Positions 42,401 through 49,687 of a DNA stretch of 64,000 bases are shown one piece after another; the first letter of the stretch is position 1, and each line of letters begins with the position of its first letter. The notes under the pieces are model-generated. The model did no database searches and was not told the DNA's origin. It saw only the letters and a program-made list of their open reading frames with translations. A program made the position numbers and the translations under genes. Origin of the DNA: Lachnospira pectinoschiza (lineage in GTDB: Bacteria > Bacillota > Clostridia > Lachnospirales > Lachnospiraceae); the NCBI RefSeq assembly GCF_020564355.1, contig NZ_JAJCRR010000001.1, positions 620,001 through 684,000 on the forward strand, written 5' to 3'.

Positions 42401-43027
42401 CTTGGTGATGTTAATGTCAATGCGATTGAAGAATACAAAGAAGTGAATGAACGCTACATCTTTTTAAAGACACAGCATGACGATCTGATTACGGCGGAGC
42501 AGTCACTGATTCAGGTCATTGAAGACCTTGATACCGGTATGCGGATTCAGTTTGAGGAAAAATTCAAGGAAATCAAAACTGAATTTAATAAGGTATTCCA
42601 GGAGCTGTTTGGCGGCGGACGCGGTACGATTGAACTTGTGGAGGGTGAAGATATTCTTGAAGCAGGCATTGTGATTATTTCACAGCCGCCGGGAAAAAAA
42701 TTACAGAATATGATGCAGCTTTCCGGTGGAGAAAAAGCACTGACGGCAATTTCACTGCTGTTTGCCATTCAGAATTTAAAACCGTCACCGTTTTGTCTGC
42801 TTGATGAAATTGAAGCTGCACTGGATGATTCCAATGTCGGCAGATATGCGAACTACCTGCATAAGCTGACGAAGCATACGCAGTTTATCGTCATTACACA
42901 CAGACGCGGTACAATGGCAGCGGCAGACCGTCTTTATGGTATCACCATGCAGGAAAAGGGTGTTTCAGCACTGGTTTCTGTGGATTTGATTGCAGACGAT
43001 CTGGAAAAAGAAAAACCGGCTTCATAA
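39452..43027 (+). CDS. smc: Chromosome partition protein SMC
   Basis: 1191 residues. N-terminal ATPase half with Walker A GPNGSGKSN (about 32-40), long antiparallel coiled coils (about 170-500 and 680-1020), a hinge (about 515-680, with LVVDNIDNALAIAR), and C-terminal ABC signature LSGGEKALTAI plus Walker B CLLDEIEAALDD. With ScpA and ScpB it compacts and segregates the chromosome. Full length for the family. Confidence 0.98.
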   Translation: MYLKSIEVQGFKSFANKIVFDFHNGITGIVGPNGSGKSNVADAVRWVLGEQSAKQLRGSKMEDVIFAGTEARKPVGFAYVSITLDNADHALPVEYDEVTVTRRVYRSGESEYQMNGHNCRLKDISELFYDTGIGKEGYSIIGQGQIDKILSGKPEDRRELFDEAAGIVKFKRRKASAQKKLDSERANLVRVNDILSELEKQVGPLEKQSEKARQYLKLKEELKILDVNGFLLETDKLKVDLKGLEDKLAIADSDLAQAKESYEATKAEYEKAEEELNRINEQIETHNTQLSEKELTRQRLTGEIQVFEEQIKTIQVNAAHYQQRMTAIENETAHKNTEIDGLNKQKEELSGQLAAYGSKQEEAQRVHEEILAEIERITAEIENRQNSIFEILNEKSTINADNQKYKTMLEQLNIRKAELSSRIIRGKSEESAQDSVIRTQTGQLDTANEAIKKLTEQIEQGNAEVVRLKEQIATGSSEIDKKQQQYHREKSRLESLVNITERYDGYGNSIRKIMELKEQRPGILGVIADIVKVEKQYETAIETALGGTIQNIVTDNENTAKDLIAYLKQNRFGRATFLPLSAIQVRNTLEGEPCMKEKGVIGAASDLVRVSFEYEKLAKYLLGRILVVDNIDNALAIARKYRHSLRIVTLEGEQLNPGGSMTGGAFKNSSNLLGRRREIEELKAAVSAVSAEITKSKEQVAGLRAELAEVRQTLEQSNKQMREEQLSKNTAELNLRQSINKKKEIIASYSDASEEAAKLEKEILEIDESLSHVSGSLATLDTQNETSQKEIDELTKQLEEAKQKESSYIENTQAINIQYSATVQKDTFISENIARLQAEIEHSEVEKQQLSENLSATNVEIEQKHRQIESVKGQIEQAQKDAEAIQAQVSEYRKQREEANTKNKAFFEKREQLNEQIAALDKESYRLASQQEKLNEANDSLVDYMWNEYELTYSYALELRDETMENLGEIKKQIHSLKSDIRGLGDVNVNAIEEYKEVNERYIFLKTQHDDLITAEQSLIQVIEDLDTGMRIQFEEKFKEIKTEFNKVFQELFGGGRGTIELVEGEDILEAGIVIISQPPGKKLQNMMQLSGGEKALTAISLLFAIQNLKPSPFCLLDEIEAALDDSNVGRYANYLHKLTKHTQFIVITHRRGTMAAADRLYGITMQEKGVSALVSVDLIADDLEKEKPAS

Positions 43028-43076
43028 AAAAGCAAAAATAAAGAATAAAAAATCAGATAAAGAAAAGAGGGAAGGT

Positions 43077-44000
43077 ATGGGATTATTCAGTAAATTAAAG
43101 GAAGGTCTGACAAAGACCAGGGATAATATCGTATCGGGCATTGATTCGGTATTCAGCGGATTTTCATCAATTGATGATGACTTTTACGAAGAACTTGAAG
43201 AAACGATGATTATGGGCGACATGGGTGTGCGTGCCACCGAAGAAATCATCGAGGAATTAAAGCAGAAGGTCAAGGAAAACAAAGTTAAAGACCCACAGGC
43301 GTGCAGACAGCTTCTGATTGATACAATCCGCGAAAAAATGGATCTGGGTGAAAATGCGTATGAATTTGAAAACCGCAAATCCATTGTTATGCTGATTGGT
43401 GTCAACGGTGTCGGAAAGACAACGTCTGTCGGAAAGCTTGCGGGACATTTAAAGGCGATGGATAAAAAAGTTGTAATGGCGGCGGCGGACACTTTCCGTG
43501 CGGCGGCGATTGAACAGCTTACAGAATGGGCAAACCGTACAGGCTGTGATATCATTGCACAGAGTGAGGGGTCTGACCCGGCGGCAGTCATTTTTGACTC
43601 CATTGCCGCTGCAAAAGCCAGAAATGCCGATGTACTGCTCTGCGATACGGCAGGACGTCTGCACAACAAAAAAAATCTGATGGAAGAACTTCGTAAGATT
43701 GACAGAGTAATTGAAAGAGAGTATGCTGATGCGTATAGAGAAAATCTTATTGTACTGGATGCCACAACCGGTCAGAATGCACTGTCACAGTTAAAAGAGT
43801 TTAAAGAAGTGACGGATATTACAGGTATTATTCTTACTAAAATGGACGGAACGGCAAAGGGCGGCATCGCTGTTGCTATTCAGGCAGAATACGGTATTCC
43901 TGTAAAATATATCGGTGTCGGCGAAAAAGTAGAAGATTTACAGAAGTTCGATTCCAATACATTTGTCAATGCATTATTTGACGTGGCAGAAAGTGAATAA
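43077..44000 (+). CDS. ftsY: Signal recognition particle receptor FtsY
   Basis: 307 residues from the ATG at 43077, preceded by GAGGGAAGG; longer in-frame readings into smc lack support. NG domain only, with GVNGVGKTTSVGKLA (G1), DTAGRLHNKKNLM (G3) and TKMDGTAKGG (G4). It lacks the long acidic A domain of E. coli, as usual in Firmicutes. It docks the ribosome-SRP complex at the membrane; ffh is at 49.7 kb. Confidence 0.97.
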   Translation: MGLFSKLKEGLTKTRDNIVSGIDSVFSGFSSIDDDFYEELEETMIMGDMGVRATEEIIEELKQKVKENKVKDPQACRQLLIDTIREKMDLGENAYEFENRKSIVMLIGVNGVGKTTSVGKLAGHLKAMDKKVVMAAADTFRAAAIEQLTEWANRTGCDIIAQSEGSDPAAVIFDSIAAAKARNADVLLCDTAGRLHNKKNLMEELRKIDRVIEREYADAYRENLIVLDATTGQNALSQLKEFKEVTDITGIILTKMDGTAKGGIAVAIQAEYGIPVKYIGVGEKVEDLQKFDSNTFVNALFDVAESE

Positions 44001-44032
44001 AGATTACAAACAGCAAGAGAATGGAGAAGGTT

Positions 44033-45250
44033 ATGGAAAAATTAACATTACAGAAATTTGAAGAAGCAGCGGAAAAAGTAAAAGAAGTTACCTTGCAGAC
44101 GAATCTTGTATACAGCGAGTATTTCAGCGCACAGTCCGGCAACAAAGTATATTTAAAGCCGGAAAATATGCAGTATACAGGTGCTTACAAGGTACGTGGT
44201 GCATATTATAAAATCAGCACCATGTCAGAAGAGGAACGTAAAAAAGGTTTAATTACCGCATCAGCCGGCAACCATGCGCAGGGTGTTGCTTACGCTGCAA
44301 AGAAGTACGGTGTTAAGGCAACTGTTGTTATGCCGACAACAACACCACTTATCAAAGTAAACAGAACCAAGGGATATGGTGCAGAGGTTGTATTATATGG
44401 TAATGTATACGATGAAGCCTGTGAATACGCATTAAAGCTTGCAAAAGAACAGGGACTTACATTTGTACATCCGTTTGATGATTTAGATGTTGCAACAGGA
44501 CAGGGTTCTATCGCGATGGAAATCATCAAAGAACTGCCGACAGTAGATTATATCTTAGTACCAATCGGCGGCGGCGGACTTGCAACCGGTGTATCAACAC
44601 TTGCAAAGCTGCTCAATCCGAATATTAAGGTTATCGGTGTAGAACCGGCCGGCGCAAACTGCCTTCAGGAATCCATTAAGGCAGGGAAAGTCGTAACACT
44701 GCCGACAGTCAGCACAATCGCAGACGGTACAGCCGTAAAGACACCGGGTACAAAGTTGTTCCCATACTTACAGAAAAACCTCGACGACATCATCACCGTA
44801 CCGGACGAAGATTTAATCGTAGCGTTCCTTGATATGGTAGAAAACCACAAAATGGTTGTTGAAAATTCAGGTCTTTTAACCGTAGCGGCTGTAAAGCAGT
44901 TAAATGTAAAGGGTAAGAAGATTGTATCCATCCTTTCAGGCGGAAATATGGACGTTATTACCATGTCATCTGTTGTACAGCAGGGACTTGTCCAGAGAAG
45001 CCGTATCTTTACCGTATCCGTACTTCTTCCGGACAGACCGGGCGAACTGGTGCGCGTAGCTTCCATCATTGCAGAAGCAAACGGAAATGTTATCAAACTG
45101 GAACACAACCAGTTTGTCAGCATCAATCGTAAAGCAACCGTAGAACTTCGTATTACAATTGAAGCTTTCGGTCACGAACACAAAGAAGAAATCGTAGCAA
45201 AGCTTGAAAAAGCTGGACTGCGTCCAAGAATTGTAAAGGTCAATATTTAA
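44033..45250 (+). CDS. ilvA: Threonine ammonia-lyase with C-terminal ACT domain
   Basis: 405 residues from the ATG at 44033 behind AATGGAG. PLP lysine in YTGAYKVRGAY (about 53), SAGNHAQGVAYAA, and the glycine loop PIGGGGLATG mark a fold-type II threonine/serine dehydratase. The last 75 or so residues form one ACT domain (VLLPDRPGELVRVASIIAE). It deaminates threonine to 2-oxobutyrate. The single-ACT form is of medium length, so whether it serves isoleucine synthesis or catabolism is open. Confidence 0.94.
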   Translation: MEKLTLQKFEEAAEKVKEVTLQTNLVYSEYFSAQSGNKVYLKPENMQYTGAYKVRGAYYKISTMSEEERKKGLITASAGNHAQGVAYAAKKYGVKATVVMPTTTPLIKVNRTKGYGAEVVLYGNVYDEACEYALKLAKEQGLTFVHPFDDLDVATGQGSIAMEIIKELPTVDYILVPIGGGGLATGVSTLAKLLNPNIKVIGVEPAGANCLQESIKAGKVVTLPTVSTIADGTAVKTPGTKLFPYLQKNLDDIITVPDEDLIVAFLDMVENHKMVVENSGLLTVAAVKQLNVKGKKIVSILSGGNMDVITMSSVVQQGLVQRSRIFTVSVLLPDRPGELVRVASIIAEANGNVIKLEHNQFVSINRKATVELRITIEAFGHEHKEEIVAKLEKAGLRPRIVKVNI

Positions 45251-45294
45251 GAAGAAATTCTGATTAGAATAAAAAGATATACATAGATATGCAT

Positions 45295-45334
45295 ACAGCC
45301 CCCGCAGGGTTCGGATAGAACCGGCGGGGGCTGT
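45295..45334 (+). terminator. Strong GC-rich hairpin after ilvA
   Basis: ACAGCCCCCGC (45295-45305) pairs with GCGGGGGCTGT (45324-45334), with a nested GGTTC/GAACC. The stem is strong but no U-run follows on either strand, so it may be a terminator or a processing/stability hairpin. Confidence 0.55.
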
Positions 45335-45354
45335 GTCAGTTAGACCACCCGAAT

Positions 45355-45435
45355 CCACTCCACAGTCGGCAAATGAAGCAAAGTTGCCCGCCCACCCACT
45401 CCACAGGCGGCAAGCGAAGCAAAGCCGCCGTCCAC
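45355..45435. repeat. Two tandem 40-41-bp repeats with internal hairpins
   Basis: Copy 1 at 45355-45395 and copy 2 at 45396-45435 share CCACTCCACAG, GGCAA, GAAGCAAAG and a final CCAC. The internal stems differ in step: GGCAA/TTGCC in copy 1 and GGCGGC/GCCGCC in copy 2. More GC-rich than neighbouring sequence. Part of the 407-bp gap between ilvA and the lipoprotein gene. Confidence 0.85.
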
Positions 45436-45468
45436 TGCCACCCCCGTCCGGGATGCCATCCTCCTCAA

Positions 45469-45532
45469 GGAAGAACCATAAGGGGCAGCCGAAGTTAAGT
45501 AACACGTTGAGGATGCCCCTTATGGTTCTTCC
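45469..45532. repeat. Perfect 19-bp inverted repeat
   Basis: GGAAGAACCATAAGGGGCA at 45469-45487 is the exact reverse complement of 45514-45532, around a 26-nt loop. No transposase is near. It could be a remnant of a small inverted-repeat element or a terminator-like structure. Nothing else in 45533-45657 beyond a -10-like TATAAT at 45589-45594. Confidence 0.85.
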
Positions 45533-45657
45533 ACCACTTCACACTTTTTACATACATTTTACACATTTCTTCCATTTCCAACCGATAATATAATACCCAT
45601 CAAAGACAAAAACGAATAAGCATATGCCGGGCAGGAACGGCGGAAAAGGAGAAAGTT

Positions 45658-47802
45658 ATGATAAATTATAAAAAATTGACGGTGGCGCTGATTTGCGGGA
45701 CAATCCTTACATTTCCAATTGCTGGATGCGGGCTGACAGCGCAGACAACAGAAAATACAGCAGCGACAACACAACAGGGCATTACATTAACGTCATCCCA
45801 GAGCGTAGCAGACACCTCTGGACTGACACTGGAATTTGACGAAGAAGATACAGTTACATCCTATGACAGTACGACAGCATCTTATGTGACATTAAGCCAG
45901 AACGGCAGTACCGTCAAAGGAAGCGGTGTCACGGCAGACGGCTCGACCGTGACAATTACGCAGGCAGGAACTTACGTTTTATCCGGTACACTCAGTGACG
46001 GAAGTATTGTCATTAATACAGAGGATAAAGCAACTGTCCGCATTATTTTAAACGGTGTGGACATCAGCAGTTCGACAACAGCGCCGTTTATCGTACAGAG
46101 TGCGAAAAAAGTCATTGTGACACTTGCGGATAATACCGTGAATAAATTTACGGACAGCGCAAGAAGCACAACAGAAAGCGAGGATTATTCAGCGGCATTT
46201 TATTCAAAAGCAGACCTTGTATTGAACGGAAGCGGTACATTAAATATTAATGCAGGATACCGCAACGGCATTAAGAGTACGGATGATTTAAAAGTGGTTT
46301 CCGGTACGTATCAGATTACAGCGGCAGAAGACGGTGTGATTGGAAAAGATTTGCTCGGTATTGCAGACGGTAACTTCACAATCAAATCCGGTACGGACGG
46401 CATGAAGTCAACTTATGATAAAGATACGACAAAGGGCAATATTATCATTGCAGGCGGTACATTTAAAATCGAAGCGGCAAGTGACGGTATTCAGGCAGAA
46501 AATATTTTAGATATACAGAATGGTACATTTGACATTACAACAGGAAACGGTTCAGCGGCGGTAGACATGAAGAGCGGTGACAGCGGCGCAATGGGCGGCA
46601 TGGGAACCATGGGTGTTCCGGGACAGAACGGCAGTGCGGGAACTTCTGCATCATCAGCTTCAACATCTTCCGATACGGATTCTGTCAGCATGAAGGGTTT
46701 AAAGGCTTCCAATGCGATTTATATCTGCGGCGGAACGATTACACTGGATACAGAAGATGACAGTATTCACAGCAATGATTCGATTACGATTGAAAGCGGA
46801 AATATTTCAATCCGTTCCGGTGATGACGGTGTTCATGCAGATTCCAGTCTGACAGTAAACGGTGGCGCTATTACAGTCGGTTACTGTTATGAAGGTCTGG
46901 AAGCAAAGGATATTGTGATTAATAACAGTGATATTACAATCAGCGCAGAAGATGACGGTATCAATGCTTCGGACGGTTCTTCTACGACGCAGACAGGCGG
47001 ATTTGGCATGGGTGGTCAGAACCAGAGCAGCAGTAACAGCTCGGCACTGATGATTAACGGCGGTAATCTCTATGTAGAAGCAGACGGTGACGGACTGGAT
47101 TCTAACGGCAGCATTACGGTAAACGGTGGTACAACCATTGTATGCGGTCCGACATCTTCCGGTGATACAGCAGTGGATTTTGACGGCGAATGTGTATTAA
47201 ACGGTGGTACACTGATGGCATTCGGTTCAAACGGTATGGTTGAAACACCGACTTCAGCTTCAAACGGAAGCTGCATTGTGGCTGGATTTACCTCACAGCA
47301 GGCAAATACGGCATTCAGTATAACAGACAGCAACGGCAGTACAGTTCTTAGCTATACACCGGAAAAAGCCTATGCGGCGGCAGTCTGCTACAGCAGTGAT
47401 TTAAAGAGCGGTCAAACCTATACTGTAACGGCAGGAAGTACATCCCAGTCCGTAACCGTAAACAGCAGCGTGACGACTTCAGGTATTTCATCTATGGGCG
47501 GCGGCGCACAGGGTGGCGGAAAAATGGGCGGCGGTCAGATGGGCGGCATGCAGTCAGGAAACGGTACAGGTGGTGATGCCAACGGAAATGCAGGCGGTGG
47601 TATGAGCCTGCCGGACGGCACAACAGATGGTCAGGGAAATGCACCACAGATGCCGGATGGAACACAGGGAGAGGTACCGGGTATGCCTGACGGAACAACC
47701 GGCGGCGGTCAGATGGGCGGTCAGATGGGCGGTCAGATGGGCGGCAATGCCGGCGGAAACGGCGGCATGAACGCTCAGAACAGTTCTTCTAACGGCATCT
47801 AA
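45658..47802 (+). CDS. Lipoprotein with carbohydrate-binding-domain-like beta-helix repeats
   Basis: 714 residues, ATG behind AAAGGAG. Lipobox PIAGC gives lipidation at Cys24, so it should be anchored outside the membrane. The body has repeated beta-rich turns (DDGVHADSSLTVNGG, SDGIQAENILDIQNG, DDGINASDG, GDGLDSNGSITVNGG), like the DUF4353 carbohydrate-binding-domain proteins of gut Firmicutes. The C-terminus (about 610-714) is Gly/Met/Gln-rich low complexity. Acidic repeated GxDD turns suggest calcium binding. Function unknown; binding of glycans is only a family-level suggestion. No sorting signal seen. Confidence 0.8.
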   Translation: MINYKKLTVALICGTILTFPIAGCGLTAQTTENTAATTQQGITLTSSQSVADTSGLTLEFDEEDTVTSYDSTTASYVTLSQNGSTVKGSGVTADGSTVTITQAGTYVLSGTLSDGSIVINTEDKATVRIILNGVDISSSTTAPFIVQSAKKVIVTLADNTVNKFTDSARSTTESEDYSAAFYSKADLVLNGSGTLNINAGYRNGIKSTDDLKVVSGTYQITAAEDGVIGKDLLGIADGNFTIKSGTDGMKSTYDKDTTKGNIIIAGGTFKIEAASDGIQAENILDIQNGTFDITTGNGSAAVDMKSGDSGAMGGMGTMGVPGQNGSAGTSASSASTSSDTDSVSMKGLKASNAIYICGGTITLDTEDDSIHSNDSITIESGNISIRSGDDGVHADSSLTVNGGAITVGYCYEGLEAKDIVINNSDITISAEDDGINASDGSSTTQTGGFGMGGQNQSSSNSSALMINGGNLYVEADGDGLDSNGSITVNGGTTIVCGPTSSGDTAVDFDGECVLNGGTLMAFGSNGMVETPTSASNGSCIVAGFTSQQANTAFSITDSNGSTVLSYTPEKAYAAAVCYSSDLKSGQTYTVTAGSTSQSVTVNSSVTTSGISSMGGGAQGGGKMGGGQMGGMQSGNGTGGDANGNAGGGMSLPDGTTDGQGNAPQMPDGTQGEVPGMPDGTTGGGQMGGQMGGQMGGNAGGNGGMNAQNSSSNGI
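47707..47742 (+). repeat. Three exact tandem 12-bp repeats in the lipoprotein tail
   Basis: GGTCAGATGGGC is repeated at 47707, 47719 and 47731, encoding GQMG units in the Gly/Met-rich tail. A similar block occurs at 47524-47545. Perfect identity suggests replication slippage and likely copy-number variation. Confidence 0.9.
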
Positions 47803-47867
47803 AAAGGAAGGCTGTTTCGCCGGATAACCGGTCTGCCGGACAGTCTGTAAGAATATGAAAAAATAAT

Positions 47868-47896
47868 TTTGCAATACGCAAAAAATATACTATAAT
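47868..47896 (+). promoter_or_regulatory. SigA-type promoter for the AI-2E family permease
   Basis: TTTGCA at 47868-47873, 17 bp, TATAAT at 47891-47896. Start near 47903, short leader. No clear terminator was seen for the lipoprotein gene upstream. Confidence 0.65.
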
Positions 47897-47937
47897 AGGA
47901 AGTACTACAGAATTAGATGAAATGGGGTGCTTCCGGA

Positions 47938-49209
47938 ATGATGAAAAATCATCCTTATAAAAAATACATATATGCGGCAGTGAGTCTGTTTGGTGTGATT
48001 GTCCTTTCAATCATCGTCTTCTTTATCATTTTCAGATATGGAGAAATCAAACAGGCACTGCGGCATATTTTTAATACCCTGATGCCGTTTATAATCGGAG
48101 CGGCGCTGGCGTATATGATTTGTCCGCTGTGCAGGACAATTGAAAAGTTTTATCTGCGGATACTTGAAAAGACAGAGCGGATAAAACAGGCAAAAAAGGA
48201 AAAGCTGGCATTGACGGCAAGTGTTTTTACGGGAATCTTTATTACACTGGTTGTCATTTATCTCATTATCATTATTATTGTACCGCAGCTGATTACAAGT
48301 GTGATCCGTCTGGTTCAGATTCTGCCGGACAGCGCGGACAGACTGGTAAAGTGGTTAGAGAAAATGTTAAATTCCAACGAGCAGCTTCTGGCAGTTTCGC
48401 AGGAGCTGGTAGATAAAGGGTATCATTTTATTACGGACTGGCTCTCAAACGGACTGTTAGAATCCGTAGAAAATATCGCAACGGGATTATCAAGCGGTGT
48501 GATCAGTTTCTTTACGCTGATGCTGAATTTGTTTATTGGTGTGATTGTTGCAATATATTTACTGCTTTCAAGAAAGAAACTTGCAAGACAGGGGAAGCTG
48601 ATTTTATATAGTATTTTCAAAAAAGAGGCAGCGGATTCGATTATGGATGAAGTTTATTTTGCAGATAAGACATTCAGCGGATTTATCAATGGAAAAATTG
48701 TTGATGCCGTGATTGTTGCGGTAATCTGTTACGTCAGCATGATGCTGTTTAAGGTCATCACCGGGGCACAGGTGACAATGAGTGAGGTGCTGGTTGCCGT
48801 GATTGTCGGTATTTTTAATGTGATACCGTTTTTTGGCTGGTATATCGGACTGTTTGCATCAGCACTGCTGATTTTAATCGTCAATCCGGTACAGTGTGTA
48901 TTTTTTGTGGTATTTGATTTTATCTTACAGCAGATTGACGGTAACATTTTAGGACCGAAGATTCTTGGTGATACGACAGGGCTTTCCAGCTTCTGGGTGC
49001 TTTTTTCGATTCTTTTATTTGGGGATTTGTGGGGATTTGCAGGAATGTTAATCGGCGTTCCGGTATTTGCCGTAATTTACCACATTATATCCCAGCTGGT
49101 TGCAAAGGGACTGCGCCGCAACGGACAGGAAGAAATGCTTGTACAGTACGAGCGGGATTTTCCGCCAAAGCAGCCGGAGGAAACAATTGTACGGAAAATA
49201 AAACAATAA
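47938..49209 (+). CDS. AI-2E-family transporter / permease
   Basis: About 423 residues from one of two adjacent ATGs (47938 or 47941); an upstream ATG at 47917 lacks a ribosome binding site, while GGGG sits about 12 bp before these. Seven or eight membrane segments and the family features VPQLITSVI, the amphipathic middle and the conserved PFFGWYIG and GNILGPKILGDTTGLSSFWVL. The family includes TqsA-like exporters and Na+/H+ antiporters; substrate unknown. It has its own promoter. Confidence 0.88.
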   Translation: MMKNHPYKKYIYAAVSLFGVIVLSIIVFFIIFRYGEIKQALRHIFNTLMPFIIGAALAYMICPLCRTIEKFYLRILEKTERIKQAKKEKLALTASVFTGIFITLVVIYLIIIIIVPQLITSVIRLVQILPDSADRLVKWLEKMLNSNEQLLAVSQELVDKGYHFITDWLSNGLLESVENIATGLSSGVISFFTLMLNLFIGVIVAIYLLLSRKKLARQGKLILYSIFKKEAADSIMDEVYFADKTFSGFINGKIVDAVIVAVICYVSMMLFKVITGAQVTMSEVLVAVIVGIFNVIPFFGWYIGLFASALLILIVNPVQCVFFVVFDFILQQIDGNILGPKILGDTTGLSSFWVLFSILLFGDLWGFAGMLIGVPVFAVIYHIISQLVAKGLRRNGQEEMLVQYERDFPPKQPEETIVRKIKQ

Positions 49210-49218
49210 AAATTAAAA

Positions 49219-49242
49219 GTGTCAAGTATTTTTGCTTGACAC
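49219..49242 (+). terminator. Perfect inverted repeat between permease and ylxM
   Basis: GTGTCAAG (49219-49226) and CTTGACAC (49235-49242) around TATTTTTG. It could be the permease terminator (though the U-run is missing) or an operator, since it covers the -35 TTGACA of the next promoter. Confidence 0.55.
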
Positions 49243-49264
49243 GTATTTGCTTCTGTGATAGTAT
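49236..49264 (+). promoter_or_regulatory. Promoter for ylxM-ffh
   Basis: TTGACA at 49236-49241, 17 bp, TAGTAT at 49259-49264; a TATAAA at 49262 gives a longer spacer. The -35 lies within the right arm of the inverted repeat at 49219-49242. Confidence 0.6.
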
Positions 49265-49314
49265 AAATTTTGTCATTCGACAGAAAAACTGTAACACAGA
49301 AATGAAGGGTGCTT

Positions 49315-49659
49315 ATGGAACGAATCGTTGAGCAGACGCTCCTGTATGATTTTTATGGGGAGCTGCTGAATGAACATCAGCGTCAGATTTATACGGAAGC
49401 CGTATTTAATGATTACTCGTTAAGCGAGATTGCGGATGAATACGGTATTTCAAGACAGGGTGTTCATGATTTGATAAAACGTGTGGACAAGACACTGACC
49501 GAGTATGAAGAAAAGCTTCATCTGATTGAGAAGTTTATTGCCACCAAGGAAAAGGTACACTTAATTGACCGGTATGCGAATGATTATATTTCTTCGAGCG
49601 ATATTGGCTGTATTCACAAGATACAGGATATTGCAAAAGAAATTATTGAGGATTTTTAA
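49315..49659 (+). CDS. ylxM: YlxM / p13-like DNA-binding protein (UPF0122)
   Basis: 114 residues from the ATG at 49315; a GTG at 49309 is inside the AAGGGTG ribosome binding site. Helix-turn-helix resembling the sigma-70 region 4: FNDYSLSEIADEYGISRQGVHDLIKR. UPF0122 proteins are always encoded before ffh and stimulate or support SRP function in streptococci. Operon with ffh, 28 bp apart. Confidence 0.92.
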   Translation: MERIVEQTLLYDFYGELLNEHQRQIYTEAVFNDYSLSEIADEYGISRQGVHDLIKRVDKTLTEYEEKLHLIEKFIATKEKVHLIDRYANDYISSSDIGCIHKIQDIAKEIIEDF

Positions 49660-49687
49660 TCTGGCAGTATAGTAGAAGTGAGGGCTT

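Noticed and set aside
44966..45505. A 179-codon - strand open frame across the end of ilvA and the GC-rich repeats
   Set aside because: Half is antisense to ilvA, the rest is translation of the tandem repeats and hairpins; no start context.
45355..45532. Riboswitch or insertion sequence in the gap after ilvA
   Set aside because: No known riboswitch core was recognised and no transposase or fragment is present; kept only as unexplained structure.
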